Below, piece by piece: positions 25,901 through 33,774 of a stretch of 64,000 nt of DNA. The position numbers were made by a program, and so were the translations under genes. How positions within the stretch are numbered: position 1 is the stretch's first letter; every line of letters begins with the position of its first letter. The notes beneath the pieces are model-generated. The model was not told the origin of the DNA and did not search any database. It saw only the letters and a list, made by a program, of their open reading frames with translations. The DNA comes from a virus, in IMG/VR virus record IMGVR_UViG_3300010885_058768, positions 1-64,000 of that record; one strand, written 5' to 3'.

Positions 25901-28900
25901 GCGGAGAACCCTCTTCATCAATCTATTCAGACACCGAGAAAGCTGCGATGAATCGCAATATCGGCGACAGCGTAGTAGTAGTTGGTAAGAAGGGCAAGGA
26001 GAAGCCTGGAAAGATTATCGGCGTCGTACCTAGTTCTATCGGACAGTACATAGTAGAGCACGATGATGGAAGCACCTCTCTTCCTTGGTACTTTGACCTC
26101 AAGCCAGAAGGCGCAGAAACTCCTTCCGCTGACAAAAAGCCTACAGAGGCCAGATTCAACGGCAAGATTGGCGACAGCGTAGTAGTAGTTGGTAAGAAGG
26201 GCAAGGAGAAGCCTGGAAAGATTATCGGCTACGTACCTGGCTCAATCGGGCAGTACATCGTAGAACACGATGACGGAAGCTCCTCTCTTCCTTGGTACTT
26301 CGACATGAAGGCAGACGGCTTAGAAACTCCTTCCGCAGATGGAGAAGGTACTACAACCTCTCCAGCAGAAACTGAGAAACCTAAAAAGGGTAACCAGATT
26401 GGCGAACGTATCGTCGTGATTGGTAAGAAGGGCAAGGAGAAGCCTGGAAAGATTATCGGCTACGTACCTGGCTCAATCGGGCAGTACATCGTAGAACACG
26501 ACGATGGAACAACATCTCTTCCTTGGTCCTACGAAACTAAACCTGAAGGTGGAGAAACTAACCTAGGCTCAAGCGGCAGAAGCTCCGAGCAAGTGGCTAG
26601 AGACGCAGAAAACGCTAAGAAGACTGCGAACGAGCTTGCCGCGGAGTGGAACAGCAAACCTTTCCCTATCGCAGACCCAGACAGTCTTGCCAGTGAAGAG
26701 TCTCTCACTAAGATGAGAAACATACTGCTAGACGGCGCAACCAACTCTGATTACTTTGGTCCAGCGTTGAAGGCAATAGACGACCCAAATCTGTCAGGCA
26801 CCGAGAAACTACAAAGAATCGCTGACGCGCTAACTGAACGTGGAGTTGGCTCTGATGGAAAAGGCGTCGACCTCCCTAATGCAAACCCTGGACTTCCTCT
26901 AAACGGAGACTACTCTGGAAGAGAAAAGGCCTTGTGGGCTAAGTCAAACATAACAAGGGCGCTAAATCTAAATGGAATTTTCTCTACCAAGGAAAAAGAA
27001 GCAGGAAAAGATAAGCTAAGTCCTAGGCTACAAAAAATCGTTGACGCAGAGCTAAAGAAGCGCAGTGAAGGTGACGAGGGCAACGAAGGTACAGGTGGTG
27101 TCGACCCAAAAGTACCAAGCCCTAGTAAGCCAGGGGGAGGTGGCGCAGAGGCTAGTACCAGCGAAAACTCCTCGCCGGAGCTCACGTCAAAGGTAGAAGG
27201 AACAAACGCGCAGCTCACAAAGCGCTTTGCCTCTCGCGACGAACGAGACGCCTGGCTAAAAAGCATTCCTAAAGGAGCAGAGGCCGGAATTGCAATATCT
27301 ATATCCAGCCCGACTGACTTTGATTTTTACAACAAAAAGCGTGAACACTACGAAGTAAAAATCGACTTCGACACGCGCACCGAGGGGCTAGGCGTGCCTA
27401 AGGGGTTAGGCGCAGGTAGAAAGAAGGCTATCGAGTGGGCCGAAAAGGAAGGATTCGATCTCTCTGAGGGAGAGCACAGCAGCGAATCCCTGGTTCCAAA
27501 GGTTAACGTTGACGACAAGATTACAATGTCCAACATTAGATTTGATGACAAGATCGACCAAGCCGAAAAGATTGAGGCTAAACTAAAGCCTGGAGAAGAA
27601 AAGGACTCAGCGAGACTTAGAATTAAGTTGGCTAGAGACAAGATTTCTAAGGCAAGAAAGGCTCGCCTAGACGGAGACCTCGAGGAAAGCGAAAAGCTAA
27701 CTGAGGAGGCCTCGGCCGAGCTAACCGCGATGGCTGAGGACATAGAAAAATACATGGTTAGCCCAAAAAGCCAAGACGCTAAGTATGGATTAAAGAACAA
27801 AGAGATACGAGAAGACGCAGCAAAGCTAGCCAAAGCAGTCGAAGCAGTTACGGCAAAAAGTAGAATAGCCTTTGCTGAAGAAAAAGAGGCTAAGTCGACT
27901 GAGTCTTCTGCATCTAGCTCAAGTACCATAACAGGCGACAAGTACAAGAAACTTATCGACAACGCGTACGAAAAGTACGACCCGGGAGTAGCTCAGCACA
28001 GCTGGGACACAAAGGGAATTGGCGAGTCAATCATGTCTCACCTTACCGGGATAGCTGACGACATCAAGTCAGGCAAGGAACTAGACGCCAAGGACGCCGC
28101 AAAGAAGATGCGTCAGCTTGCCTCGATGTACAACGAACTTGCTGACGCAGCAACTGGCAGTGAGGGAGAAGATGGAGCTGAGTGGAGCACAGACGACTCC
28201 TCGATACAGGACCTTATCCAAGGTGCCCAAGAACTTGAGAAGCAGGCTGACCTGCTTGACCCTAAGGCGGTCGATAGCCCAAAAGCTGAAGCGCCTAGCG
28301 AACCTGACAGCGGTGAAACACAGGAGCCTATTTCAGTAGACAGTGTACTTACAGATGGAAGTTTAGCCAGCAAAATTACAAAGAACGCAGACATGGACGC
28401 AGCTGAGCTCGAGCAGCTGAGCACCAGAATAGCTAAAGAGTTAGAGAACAATCCTCAACTAGCCGCGGTGCTAAAGCTTAGTGGAGATAGTCCTATTCTT
28501 AGCGCCCTTGAAGAACTAAACTCCTCTAATGGAGAGTCTTCACAAGGTTTAGAAGGCGACCTCAACGTTCTAAGAGACACCCTAGACTCTACAATAGAAG
28601 ACAGCGAACTAATAGACTCGCTAACTAGGCTGCTAAAGAGCGTAGAAAAGAAAAACAACACCAAGAACCTAACTGGTTTTAAAAAGATTAGCGAGGCCAA
28701 GGGCTCTAACCCAGGTGGAATCTACGAGGACCCTAAGACAGGCGAGCGCTTCTACGTAAAGTTCCCTAAGTCAACACTTCATGGCGAAAACGAGGCACTT
28801 GCCTCAGCCATCTACGAAGAGCTAGGTGTACGCTCAGTCAAGGTCGAGCAGGGAGAACTTGATGGCAAGCCTGTCACCTACACCAGGATGATAGACGGCG

Positions 28901-31900
28901 CTAAGAGTGACCTAAAGGATAAGCTATCAGACAAGTTCTACATGAAGCAGCTGCAGGAAGGCTTTGCGGTTGACGCTCTTCTTGCCAACTGGGACGTGGC
29001 CGGCCTAGAGTACGACAACGTGGTATCTGACGCAGAGGGACTTCCTGTTCGCGTTGACCCAGGAGGCGCGCTTCTGTTCCGCGCTCAGGGAACTCCAAAG
29101 ACAGACGACCAGTTCAATGAAAACGTACCCGAGCTGGACACCTTTACCGACAAGAACAGCTCGCGTCCTGCCGCCAAGATATTTAGCTCGATGACTGCAA
29201 GTGAAAAGTTGGACTCCGCGGTAAAGCTTAGTGACCTAGACGATGACGTTATCGATAACTTGGTGAATGAACACATCTCAGATGAAGCCGCGGCAGATAA
29301 GCTAAAGAAGCTCCTCAAGGCCCGTAGGGACAACATCCTAAGCAAACTAGTATCATCTAAGGTATTCGAAGACGAGGCCTCTAAGCAAGGCGAGAGCAGC
29401 GAACCGGACGAGGAATTCCCGCCGTACGCCTATGGCGAAAAGAAGTCGCACTCTGAAGGTGACCGAGTTGACGTGCTGTGGGACCCTAAAAATGGCGTAG
29501 AAATGACAGGCGAGGTCGTGTCTGGTCCAACTGAAGACCAGATGTATAAGATTAGGCTCGATGACTCAAAGGTTAATGGCGACCAGGCTGGCAATGTAAT
29601 AACTGCTAACATAGTGTCTCTTCGTCCAGAGCAGGCAAAGCCAAACTTTGATGAAGACGAGAAACCTGCTGCAGCTCCTGAGGTGAAGACCTCTACAGGC
29701 GAGCTAAAGCCTGGAGACAAGGTTGTCTACAAGGACGGCTCAACTGGAACTATCGTCAAGGCGGACAAGAACCCTAAGTACGTTCACGTTGCGATGGACA
29801 GCAAGGGTGGAAAGCTTCAAATCAAGGCTCTAAGCAAGTTGACCAAGGTCGAGAGTGCGCCAGACGAAAAGGCAGCGCCTGCTCTATCTCCATCTGGTAA
29901 GAAAATCGTTCCTAAACCTACTGCCAAGACTGTGCCAACGAAAACTGAGCCAGAGCCAGCAGCGGATGCAGACGCCACCTCCACTGGATTCACTAACTTC
30001 AAGGACGCGAACGGCGTCACTTGGTCATCGTCCATAACGCAGAAGTCCAATGGCGACACTGTAATTAAGTGGGATGGCACTAACGGAGAAACGTTCCCGG
30101 TCTACCTAGAGTTAGATAGCTTTGCTGGTACTTGGAAGGTAATGAAAACTGACTGGGCAGGACATCCGTTTTTAGTAAAGGACACCTGGGACTCAGACAG
30201 CGCCGGGGCTCTTAACTTCGTGGCCAATGAAATTAAAGGCGGCCAGGGCGCGACAGACGACCTTGGAGATGAGCCGTCTATAGTTCCACTGAAGCCAGTT
30301 GGCAACGACATGCTTGCGTTCAACGACGGCAATGGAACAACCTATCCCGAGCTGCCTTCAGTAGTGCTGCTAAAGGACCCTGACTCTGCAGACTCTAACC
30401 CAAAGTATTGGATTCAAATTGAGCCTGCGGCAGACCAAAACTGGTCGCCATTTGAGGACCACATGAGCTCTCCCGCCACTCGTTCTCTTGCCGAGGCGAT
30501 TAGCATAGTCAACTCTCATCTAAAGAATAAGGGAGTTACTAAGGAAAACGTCGATAGTCAAGTTGGAGACAAGGAAGTTGTAAAGTGGGACGTGTACGGT
30601 CCTGGTCTAGTGACAAGCAACGTGGACACCAAGGCCTTAGCTGAAACCGGATTGATGTCTCCAGTCGACCCGACTAAGCCGATGTTTAGGGTTAAAGAGA
30701 CTCCTGAAGGGTCGCTGGACTTGGTAATAGTTCCGCCTGACACTAGCGGACTGGACTTAACTGCTATTACAGTTCCTGACTCTGAATCGCTTGACGTTGC
30801 CGTCTCGGAGGCTCTGGCTGCCGACTACAAGGAGACAAGCAACTATACGCCAAATGAAAAAGAGATTAACTGGATTCAGGCGCTTAGTGGAAACCACCTC
30901 AAGGACACGTCTAAGTGGGACGTAGATATGCTAAAGAATGCGTCATCAACTGGCACCGATGTAACTAAAAGTGGCAACGCTGGAGACGGCTACATCGTAG
31001 ACTCTAAGCAGAGGCCAATAGGTAAGGGAGAACTTGTAGTTCTGTCTGACGGTAGAACTGGAATATTAGCCCACGTAGGTCTTCCAGATGGAGAGATAAA
31101 GTACGACGCTCCTCAACCTACCGCGACAATTGTTTTTGCCGATGGAAGCACTGAAGCTGTAGACTCAGACAAGATTAGAGGTATTGGAAGATCTCTCTCG
31201 ATGGGTTACAACGCAGGCAGTGAGCTAACTAGAATTAAGAGACGCTATGAGCTGCAGAACATGGAGAAGACAGGAGTGGACCTTACTCCTGAGCAAAAGG
31301 CCGCGGCGGCTTCTAAACCGTTCTTTACTGGTCGAATCGTGAAAGACGCGAAGGGGGAGGAAGGCTTTATCGTCGAGGATAAGGGAGACGGCTACTTCAA
31401 GGTCCAATTTGGCGATGGCCACATCAAGTCAAGAGCCGGAAGTAAGCTCACCGCGACCGATAAACAGGTTAGGGACTACAACGGTCTAATGTACACAGCT
31501 ACCCACGTTAGAAAAGGATACGTCAAAGGCCTAATGAACTACGGGCAGACTGGCGGAGAGGGACTCGCAGTCCCGGTTCAACTTTCTGACCCGGGACAGA
31601 AGACCACTGCCGCTGGAGTTTCATACGGCAACGTGAAGGTTACCAAGAACGCGCTTGGAGCTCAACAGGTTGTTGTCGACAACCCGTTGCCTCCAACTGA
31701 GTCCGGCTTTACCAGCATCCCATCTCTCTCAACGGCCGTAGAGACAACGCTAAACCCTGACGACCCGCAGGCCGCTCTTAGAGGAGCCTCCGCAGCCTGG
31801 GACTCAGACTCAATTGAGGACCTAGACGTTAGATTCATGAGAGCAATCAACGAAAAGGGTGAGGACTCACTGTCCGCGAAGTTTAAGCTAACTGCCTGGG

Positions 31901-33096
31901 CTGGAGACGCGTTTATAAATGACCTAATGAAACGCGCGGCAGAAGGCGACCAGAGCGTGACTATCACTGACGCGCTGCGCGTTCCAAAGCAGGTGATTAA
32001 CTCCAACGGTGTTCTTTCATACGACCCATCTGAGCTTTCTGCAGCAGGCTTGACAGGAGCCGCGTATTCAAGCAGCGAAGGAACTACCGCCACGGTCACC
32101 TTAGACGATGGCACTAAGATTGTCTTTATGAGAGCTGATAACGCTACAAAGGCTAAGGGAGAAGGAGTCAACCTCTCGAGCGGCACCAACGTGATTGCCT
32201 TCCACAACAAGGTGCTGGTTCTCTTCCCAGAAGGAGCTAAGAACGACCCAGACGCAATCGCTAAGGTGCTGGCACAGGCTGGAGTCCGCGATTCCAGGCC
32301 GGCGACAGAAGCGGACGCTAAGACACTTATAGAAAACCGCCTAATCAGCATCTTTGCTGGAAAGACCAACCCGAAAACAAATCCAGGTGGCGCGACTAGA
32401 GCTACTCTCCTTGACGAGGTAAAGGCTAAGTTCGACATCGGACCGGAGGACGTGACCATGTCCACCGGCGGCGGCGGTAGAGTCGAGATGAGGCTGTCAG
32501 AAGAAAAGGCCAAGGCGCTTGCTAAAAAGACAAACATCGCTCACTTCAAGCACACGTGGCACAGTACCGGTCAAATAGCCCAAAACATGGGAGAAAGCGA
32601 CGAGGACTTTAGAGATAGAGTTGCAGACGCGGTAGCCGCTAAGCTGGCGACTCCTCAAGGCGGACTTCTTTCTACGACCACTCGCTGGACAGAGGGTATC
32701 CCGACGTCAGGAATGAGCAGCGCCTCTGACGTAAAAACAGGCGGTGGAGACTACGTGTTCTTGACCCCACAAGGCGCCTGGGCTGGCAAATCTGGAAGCT
32801 ATTACAACGGAGCGCCTACCATCTACTTCTCTCCAGAGAAGCTCTTCCGTAGACTTGACTTCTGGGCGAACGCGACTGACAAGTATGGCGCTAGGTCCGA
32901 GAGCAAGACAGCCATGACCGACATGGTTCCTGGCTCCTACGAGGCCATGTTCAAGCAAAGAGTTAGCTTTGACGACCTAGACTCTCTACAAGTAAGAACA
33001 GATGCGCATAGGGATGCACTTATAAAGGCGCTTAAAAAGCGTGGAGTCTACGACTTTGGCGGAGTGCCAATTGAGCAAATAATACAGGTAAGCTAA
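19921..33096 (+). CDS. giant 4391-residue multidomain protein, probably virion-associated and ejected
   Basis: It starts with GTG in a GTGA overlap and is open for 13.2 kb. The order is: unique N-terminus (1-185); RDPHTGQW module (about 187-260); two copies of a helical module (about 841-950, 1071-1177) also found in the gene at 6513; long acidic helical stretches; three near-identical GKKGKEKPGKIIG beta modules (about 2013-2215); a protein-kinase-like domain (about 2905-3140: FYVKFPK, LLANWDVAGLEYDN, RVDPGGALL); several SH3/KOW-like modules (3180-3310, 3700-3850); and a conserved C-terminal domain with TGGGDYVFLTPQG. It lies between portal and protease genes, so it is probably packaged in the head like other polyvalent phage proteins. 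Confidence 0.85.
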   Translation: MSIQNIVLPLSLRLRIAEIVSEKNNSVLAARQVPLTAAYVVARRAIALTASLDPSVEGYVAIKAVTAFTTLAIDGRTSLTASSGLDIYRDVLPIGHPEFSNAAVLPIKTLRAARAEWLAADPRIADEYRPLVASAFGATPGSLEQRHARARLDRVDSHSVPLDIVLAPLIAAARKIDIAALKARVADQLRDPHTGQWIEEGHFAMFDLKGPSGKIRKVFGQLVGGNDMLGYGEIHVTDDPDLGTGVVKVNKANITAVGGMLTDENLEKAGVDPQGKQRVYLNTDAQSLNDLAKTMDVAPSDWTWDANEDNSNGSKGAFISADGFKAVPVGEGGQNAKTFDIFDADDKPIETLQGEGWGNIQGGLQKIRQDMAKKVDAGKPATESTGTAQMIPAGKLQAGDKVDVAGKENTVVSVSKPYKYKVKPTDLKQTKSGYRNVVDVTLEDENGERVTKRWNPATEIQAIRPEGKEEAPAVEGEVEHGLSDTWTSVMNGALGKREQQLRDLEKSFPPDAAATAEMNELAAARARIKSGVVTEADLEKVKELLSQEDGADSLFTKPGSTISQIDKLLKYKFGKDGAPRSMSQESDDAGKTPIEPGQKVKGGVSDLLDDYDKELQKSGFDVGMRDGTWTSADGRLELSYEDDAWNVKFDGELAAKVTIWEEDENGKYYEPDDDSIYESIFDSLYGELTKDFTKEDYVDDMVSSGQRSIQEIKDLGKLPDESDEDFGARIKKLEDGLSSLESYIRSDDFKYLPDSMRTEAYGTYTPGTKASPMEQKLNSLLESARHAGYKSRELYLKDLFAKKKAEIDEASKATGPSPDAAAEGKVKAKNKAEAKGKMAEPATDAQKNYVKAMLKNPAVPDDVRSRIQADLDEQGDAINKNDIGLHIAELKNYPSKSLPTDKMYNSIQRELYARGASPEEVDKILADLPNMDKKQASDLIGSLKEKPDLAGEEATKNGFEETTNESDKYDGQRRWTKVEAGKRTTVLLNGDGWRVNHQSNVDPATGTWNDSQMQSIDHDSEKSSSADDVFKNAADTHETLGAKEELPIDESAVAADVAAEVKELSDKQKEPATDKQRAFVDSLLANPKVPADVKSDIESKLAAKPDMNKAEIGEIIGALKKLPGSDAPTSKMLNSVKRELIARGVPVNEANETRANLDGMSKSEVSDLISKLKSKDDAAGAQAAANGFVEATTPEDQAGGVRRFNLLGSDDELLAALTLDGEGFTVNRKDENGEDDELFLGRNLGSFERIANAAKAAQDLKNTDVTKTPGFDSESDREKKIATATYNRPGDSGTWMEGKTPDGQRGWSYYDADGNVTEVTENPDGSFTRRSSDAPEPVTFDSVDEAFSLDSKPSDTGSKMSDFQDDFDDIIEAVQGLDLSGDDESSDDTPASDLKNYVSNQVTQAEELIKKGDLLSAQASLALAAADANDSDVPGADELGDALNNAAKSIADIREAQKALGQGSGGGDEPPSTNAPSSAGDDDFENNVRDVSGDIMSIGEELDKNLKSSAINAIEEREVADGRTILKNAEDSMGQAQEALAAGDTETARKLIDQAASQLADASDVFENILDQSDEGKAVRKLGKSAGDLALKIRETLLDGQPRGGGSAGDRIFGKAGISDDRIMQAMEDVDDWVASEKGNEVSGWDNKVGNLDQMISSFNDEPEARMQKTAEALYELGRELEDNGYKDSANTLFDMSKALSDEFYGDSDEDEDETSTSGTAEYAPATDWTPAENGFNFTGGDEPGEVSAALAKKKKKVEDLIADGDYGGALDELFDGAASIPMSRAMEDDLSGSYDGIQDGDVFYQNADTIVYKTKDGRWRVYSKDETDGFIDTGEPATDQLADELLKEMMAPKSDWTQARFYDPRLNDLFHANNAPGPSGNPANHTSTPNYKISFDGLRMPDDWAGDLGLPEKGEEEEPYSDGELIDTWLKNNGLDELGVKWDPSSTETTFGGANVNFEIPEGAKDKFGEAYYGEGATWKDLEDDEIPEAIEGGEPSSSIYSDTEKAAMNRNIGDSVVVVGKKGKEKPGKIIGVVPSSIGQYIVEHDDGSTSLPWYFDLKPEGAETPSADKKPTEARFNGKIGDSVVVVGKKGKEKPGKIIGYVPGSIGQYIVEHDDGSSSLPWYFDMKADGLETPSADGEGTTTSPAETEKPKKGNQIGERIVVIGKKGKEKPGKIIGYVPGSIGQYIVEHDDGTTSLPWSYETKPEGGETNLGSSGRSSEQVARDAENAKKTANELAAEWNSKPFPIADPDSLASEESLTKMRNILLDGATNSDYFGPALKAIDDPNLSGTEKLQRIADALTERGVGSDGKGVDLPNANPGLPLNGDYSGREKALWAKSNITRALNLNGIFSTKEKEAGKDKLSPRLQKIVDAELKKRSEGDEGNEGTGGVDPKVPSPSKPGGGGAEASTSENSSPELTSKVEGTNAQLTKRFASRDERDAWLKSIPKGAEAGIAISISSPTDFDFYNKKREHYEVKIDFDTRTEGLGVPKGLGAGRKKAIEWAEKEGFDLSEGEHSSESLVPKVNVDDKITMSNIRFDDKIDQAEKIEAKLKPGEEKDSARLRIKLARDKISKARKARLDGDLEESEKLTEEASAELTAMAEDIEKYMVSPKSQDAKYGLKNKEIREDAAKLAKAVEAVTAKSRIAFAEEKEAKSTESSASSSSTITGDKYKKLIDNAYEKYDPGVAQHSWDTKGIGESIMSHLTGIADDIKSGKELDAKDAAKKMRQLASMYNELADAATGSEGEDGAEWSTDDSSIQDLIQGAQELEKQADLLDPKAVDSPKAEAPSEPDSGETQEPISVDSVLTDGSLASKITKNADMDAAELEQLSTRIAKELENNPQLAAVLKLSGDSPILSALEELNSSNGESSQGLEGDLNVLRDTLDSTIEDSELIDSLTRLLKSVEKKNNTKNLTGFKKISEAKGSNPGGIYEDPKTGERFYVKFPKSTLHGENEALASAIYEELGVRSVKVEQGELDGKPVTYTRMIDGAKSDLKDKLSDKFYMKQLQEGFAVDALLANWDVAGLEYDNVVSDAEGLPVRVDPGGALLFRAQGTPKTDDQFNENVPELDTFTDKNSSRPAAKIFSSMTASEKLDSAVKLSDLDDDVIDNLVNEHISDEAAADKLKKLLKARRDNILSKLVSSKVFEDEASKQGESSEPDEEFPPYAYGEKKSHSEGDRVDVLWDPKNGVEMTGEVVSGPTEDQMYKIRLDDSKVNGDQAGNVITANIVSLRPEQAKPNFDEDEKPAAAPEVKTSTGELKPGDKVVYKDGSTGTIVKADKNPKYVHVAMDSKGGKLQIKALSKLTKVESAPDEKAAPALSPSGKKIVPKPTAKTVPTKTEPEPAADADATSTGFTNFKDANGVTWSSSITQKSNGDTVIKWDGTNGETFPVYLELDSFAGTWKVMKTDWAGHPFLVKDTWDSDSAGALNFVANEIKGGQGATDDLGDEPSIVPLKPVGNDMLAFNDGNGTTYPELPSVVLLKDPDSADSNPKYWIQIEPAADQNWSPFEDHMSSPATRSLAEAISIVNSHLKNKGVTKENVDSQVGDKEVVKWDVYGPGLVTSNVDTKALAETGLMSPVDPTKPMFRVKETPEGSLDLVIVPPDTSGLDLTAITVPDSESLDVAVSEALAADYKETSNYTPNEKEINWIQALSGNHLKDTSKWDVDMLKNASSTGTDVTKSGNAGDGYIVDSKQRPIGKGELVVLSDGRTGILAHVGLPDGEIKYDAPQPTATIVFADGSTEAVDSDKIRGIGRSLSMGYNAGSELTRIKRRYELQNMEKTGVDLTPEQKAAAASKPFFTGRIVKDAKGEEGFIVEDKGDGYFKVQFGDGHIKSRAGSKLTATDKQVRDYNGLMYTATHVRKGYVKGLMNYGQTGGEGLAVPVQLSDPGQKTTAAGVSYGNVKVTKNALGAQQVVVDNPLPPTESGFTSIPSLSTAVETTLNPDDPQAALRGASAAWDSDSIEDLDVRFMRAINEKGEDSLSAKFKLTAWAGDAFINDLMKRAAEGDQSVTITDALRVPKQVINSNGVLSYDPSELSAAGLTGAAYSSSEGTTATVTLDDGTKIVFMRADNATKAKGEGVNLSSGTNVIAFHNKVLVLFPEGAKNDPDAIAKVLAQAGVRDSRPATEADAKTLIENRLISIFAGKTNPKTNPGGATRATLLDEVKAKFDIGPEDVTMSTGGGGRVEMRLSEEKAKALAKKTNIAHFKHTWHSTGQIAQNMGESDEDFRDRVADAVAAKLATPQGGLLSTTTRWTEGIPTSGMSSASDVKTGGGDYVFLTPQGAWAGKSGSYYNGAPTIYFSPEKLFRRLDFWANATDKYGARSESKTAMTDMVPGSYEAMFKQRVSFDDLDSLQVRTDAHRDALIKALKKRGVYDFGGVPIEQIIQVS
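25957..26560 (+). repeat. three near-identical in-frame modules in the giant gene
   Basis: A block reading GTTGGTAAGAAGGGCAAGG and onward recurs at about 25981, 26188 and 26419 (periods of 207 and 231 bases, both multiples of three). Identity is almost complete at DNA level, so duplication or gene conversion is recent. Each encodes a beta module ending in YIVEHDDG and SLPW. Confidence 0.92.
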
Positions 33097-33103
33097 GGTA
33101 GAG

Positions 33104-33766
33104 ATGATGCAAGGTAAGCCAATTTTTAGAAAAATAGACCGCGGTGGCGACAAAATCTACATGCAAGGACCGGCTGTCCTGCAGATAGGCAAGCCACGCC
33201 TAGACGAGATAACCGGCTACGTTCCCATTGTGTCCGTGCAGCTAAACTACGATAGGGTGTCAAAGGCCTACTCAGTGATGGCCTCGGGAGTCTACAGAGT
33301 TAGAGAGTACGAGCTAAAGTCTATAAATGACTTTAAGTTTATGCCTACTCTCAATAAGATAACATTTGAGTTTCAAGGTACAATGTATACTGTACGACCG
33401 TTCAAAGACGAGGACGGCCACTGGGCTTCAAGCACAGAAGGTCCAGTTCCTTCAGACATACTAGAGGACATCCTGGTCAACAGCTTTAAGGCGGAAATTG
33501 GAGAAGAGAATCTGTTCATGAACGAATCATTAACGGCTCTTACAGACGAGACAACTGGCGAGGTTGTCTACCTGTTGTACACCGGAGCAAAGAAGACCTT
33601 CACGCGTAAAGGCGGAGAATGGCTTGAGCTTCACGACCCTAAGGGCGAGCTACTTGATGGACTAAACCTCTTTGACGTGGTTCCGGCCTTTGTAAAGTTC
33701 TATGACGAGAAGAACGGAAAGGTCTCTGAAAAGGACATCAATAAATTTGAAATGGAAATGAGCTAG
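33104..33766 (+). CDS. hypothetical protein of the head module
   Basis: A 220-residue protein beginning MMQGKPIFRKIDRGGDKIY, either at 33104 or at the adjacent ATG, behind AAGGTAG. It is beta-rich and without cysteines or membrane segments. It sits between the giant gene and the capsid protease and ends eight bases before the latter. I recognise no family; a partner or chaperone of the giant protein is only a possibility. Confidence 0.75.
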   Translation: MMQGKPIFRKIDRGGDKIYMQGPAVLQIGKPRLDEITGYVPIVSVQLNYDRVSKAYSVMASGVYRVREYELKSINDFKFMPTLNKITFEFQGTMYTVRPFKDEDGHWASSTEGPVPSDILEDILVNSFKAEIGEENLFMNESLTALTDETTGEVVYLLYTGAKKTFTRKGGEWLELHDPKGELLDGLNLFDVVPAFVKFYDEKNGKVSEKDINKFEMEMS

Positions 33767-33774
33767 GACACGCC

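Noticed and set aside
19921-33096. Many long minus-strand frames opposite the giant gene, the largest at 31662-32537
   Set aside because: They are antisense shadows caused by codon bias; none has a ribosome site, promoter or recognisable protein.
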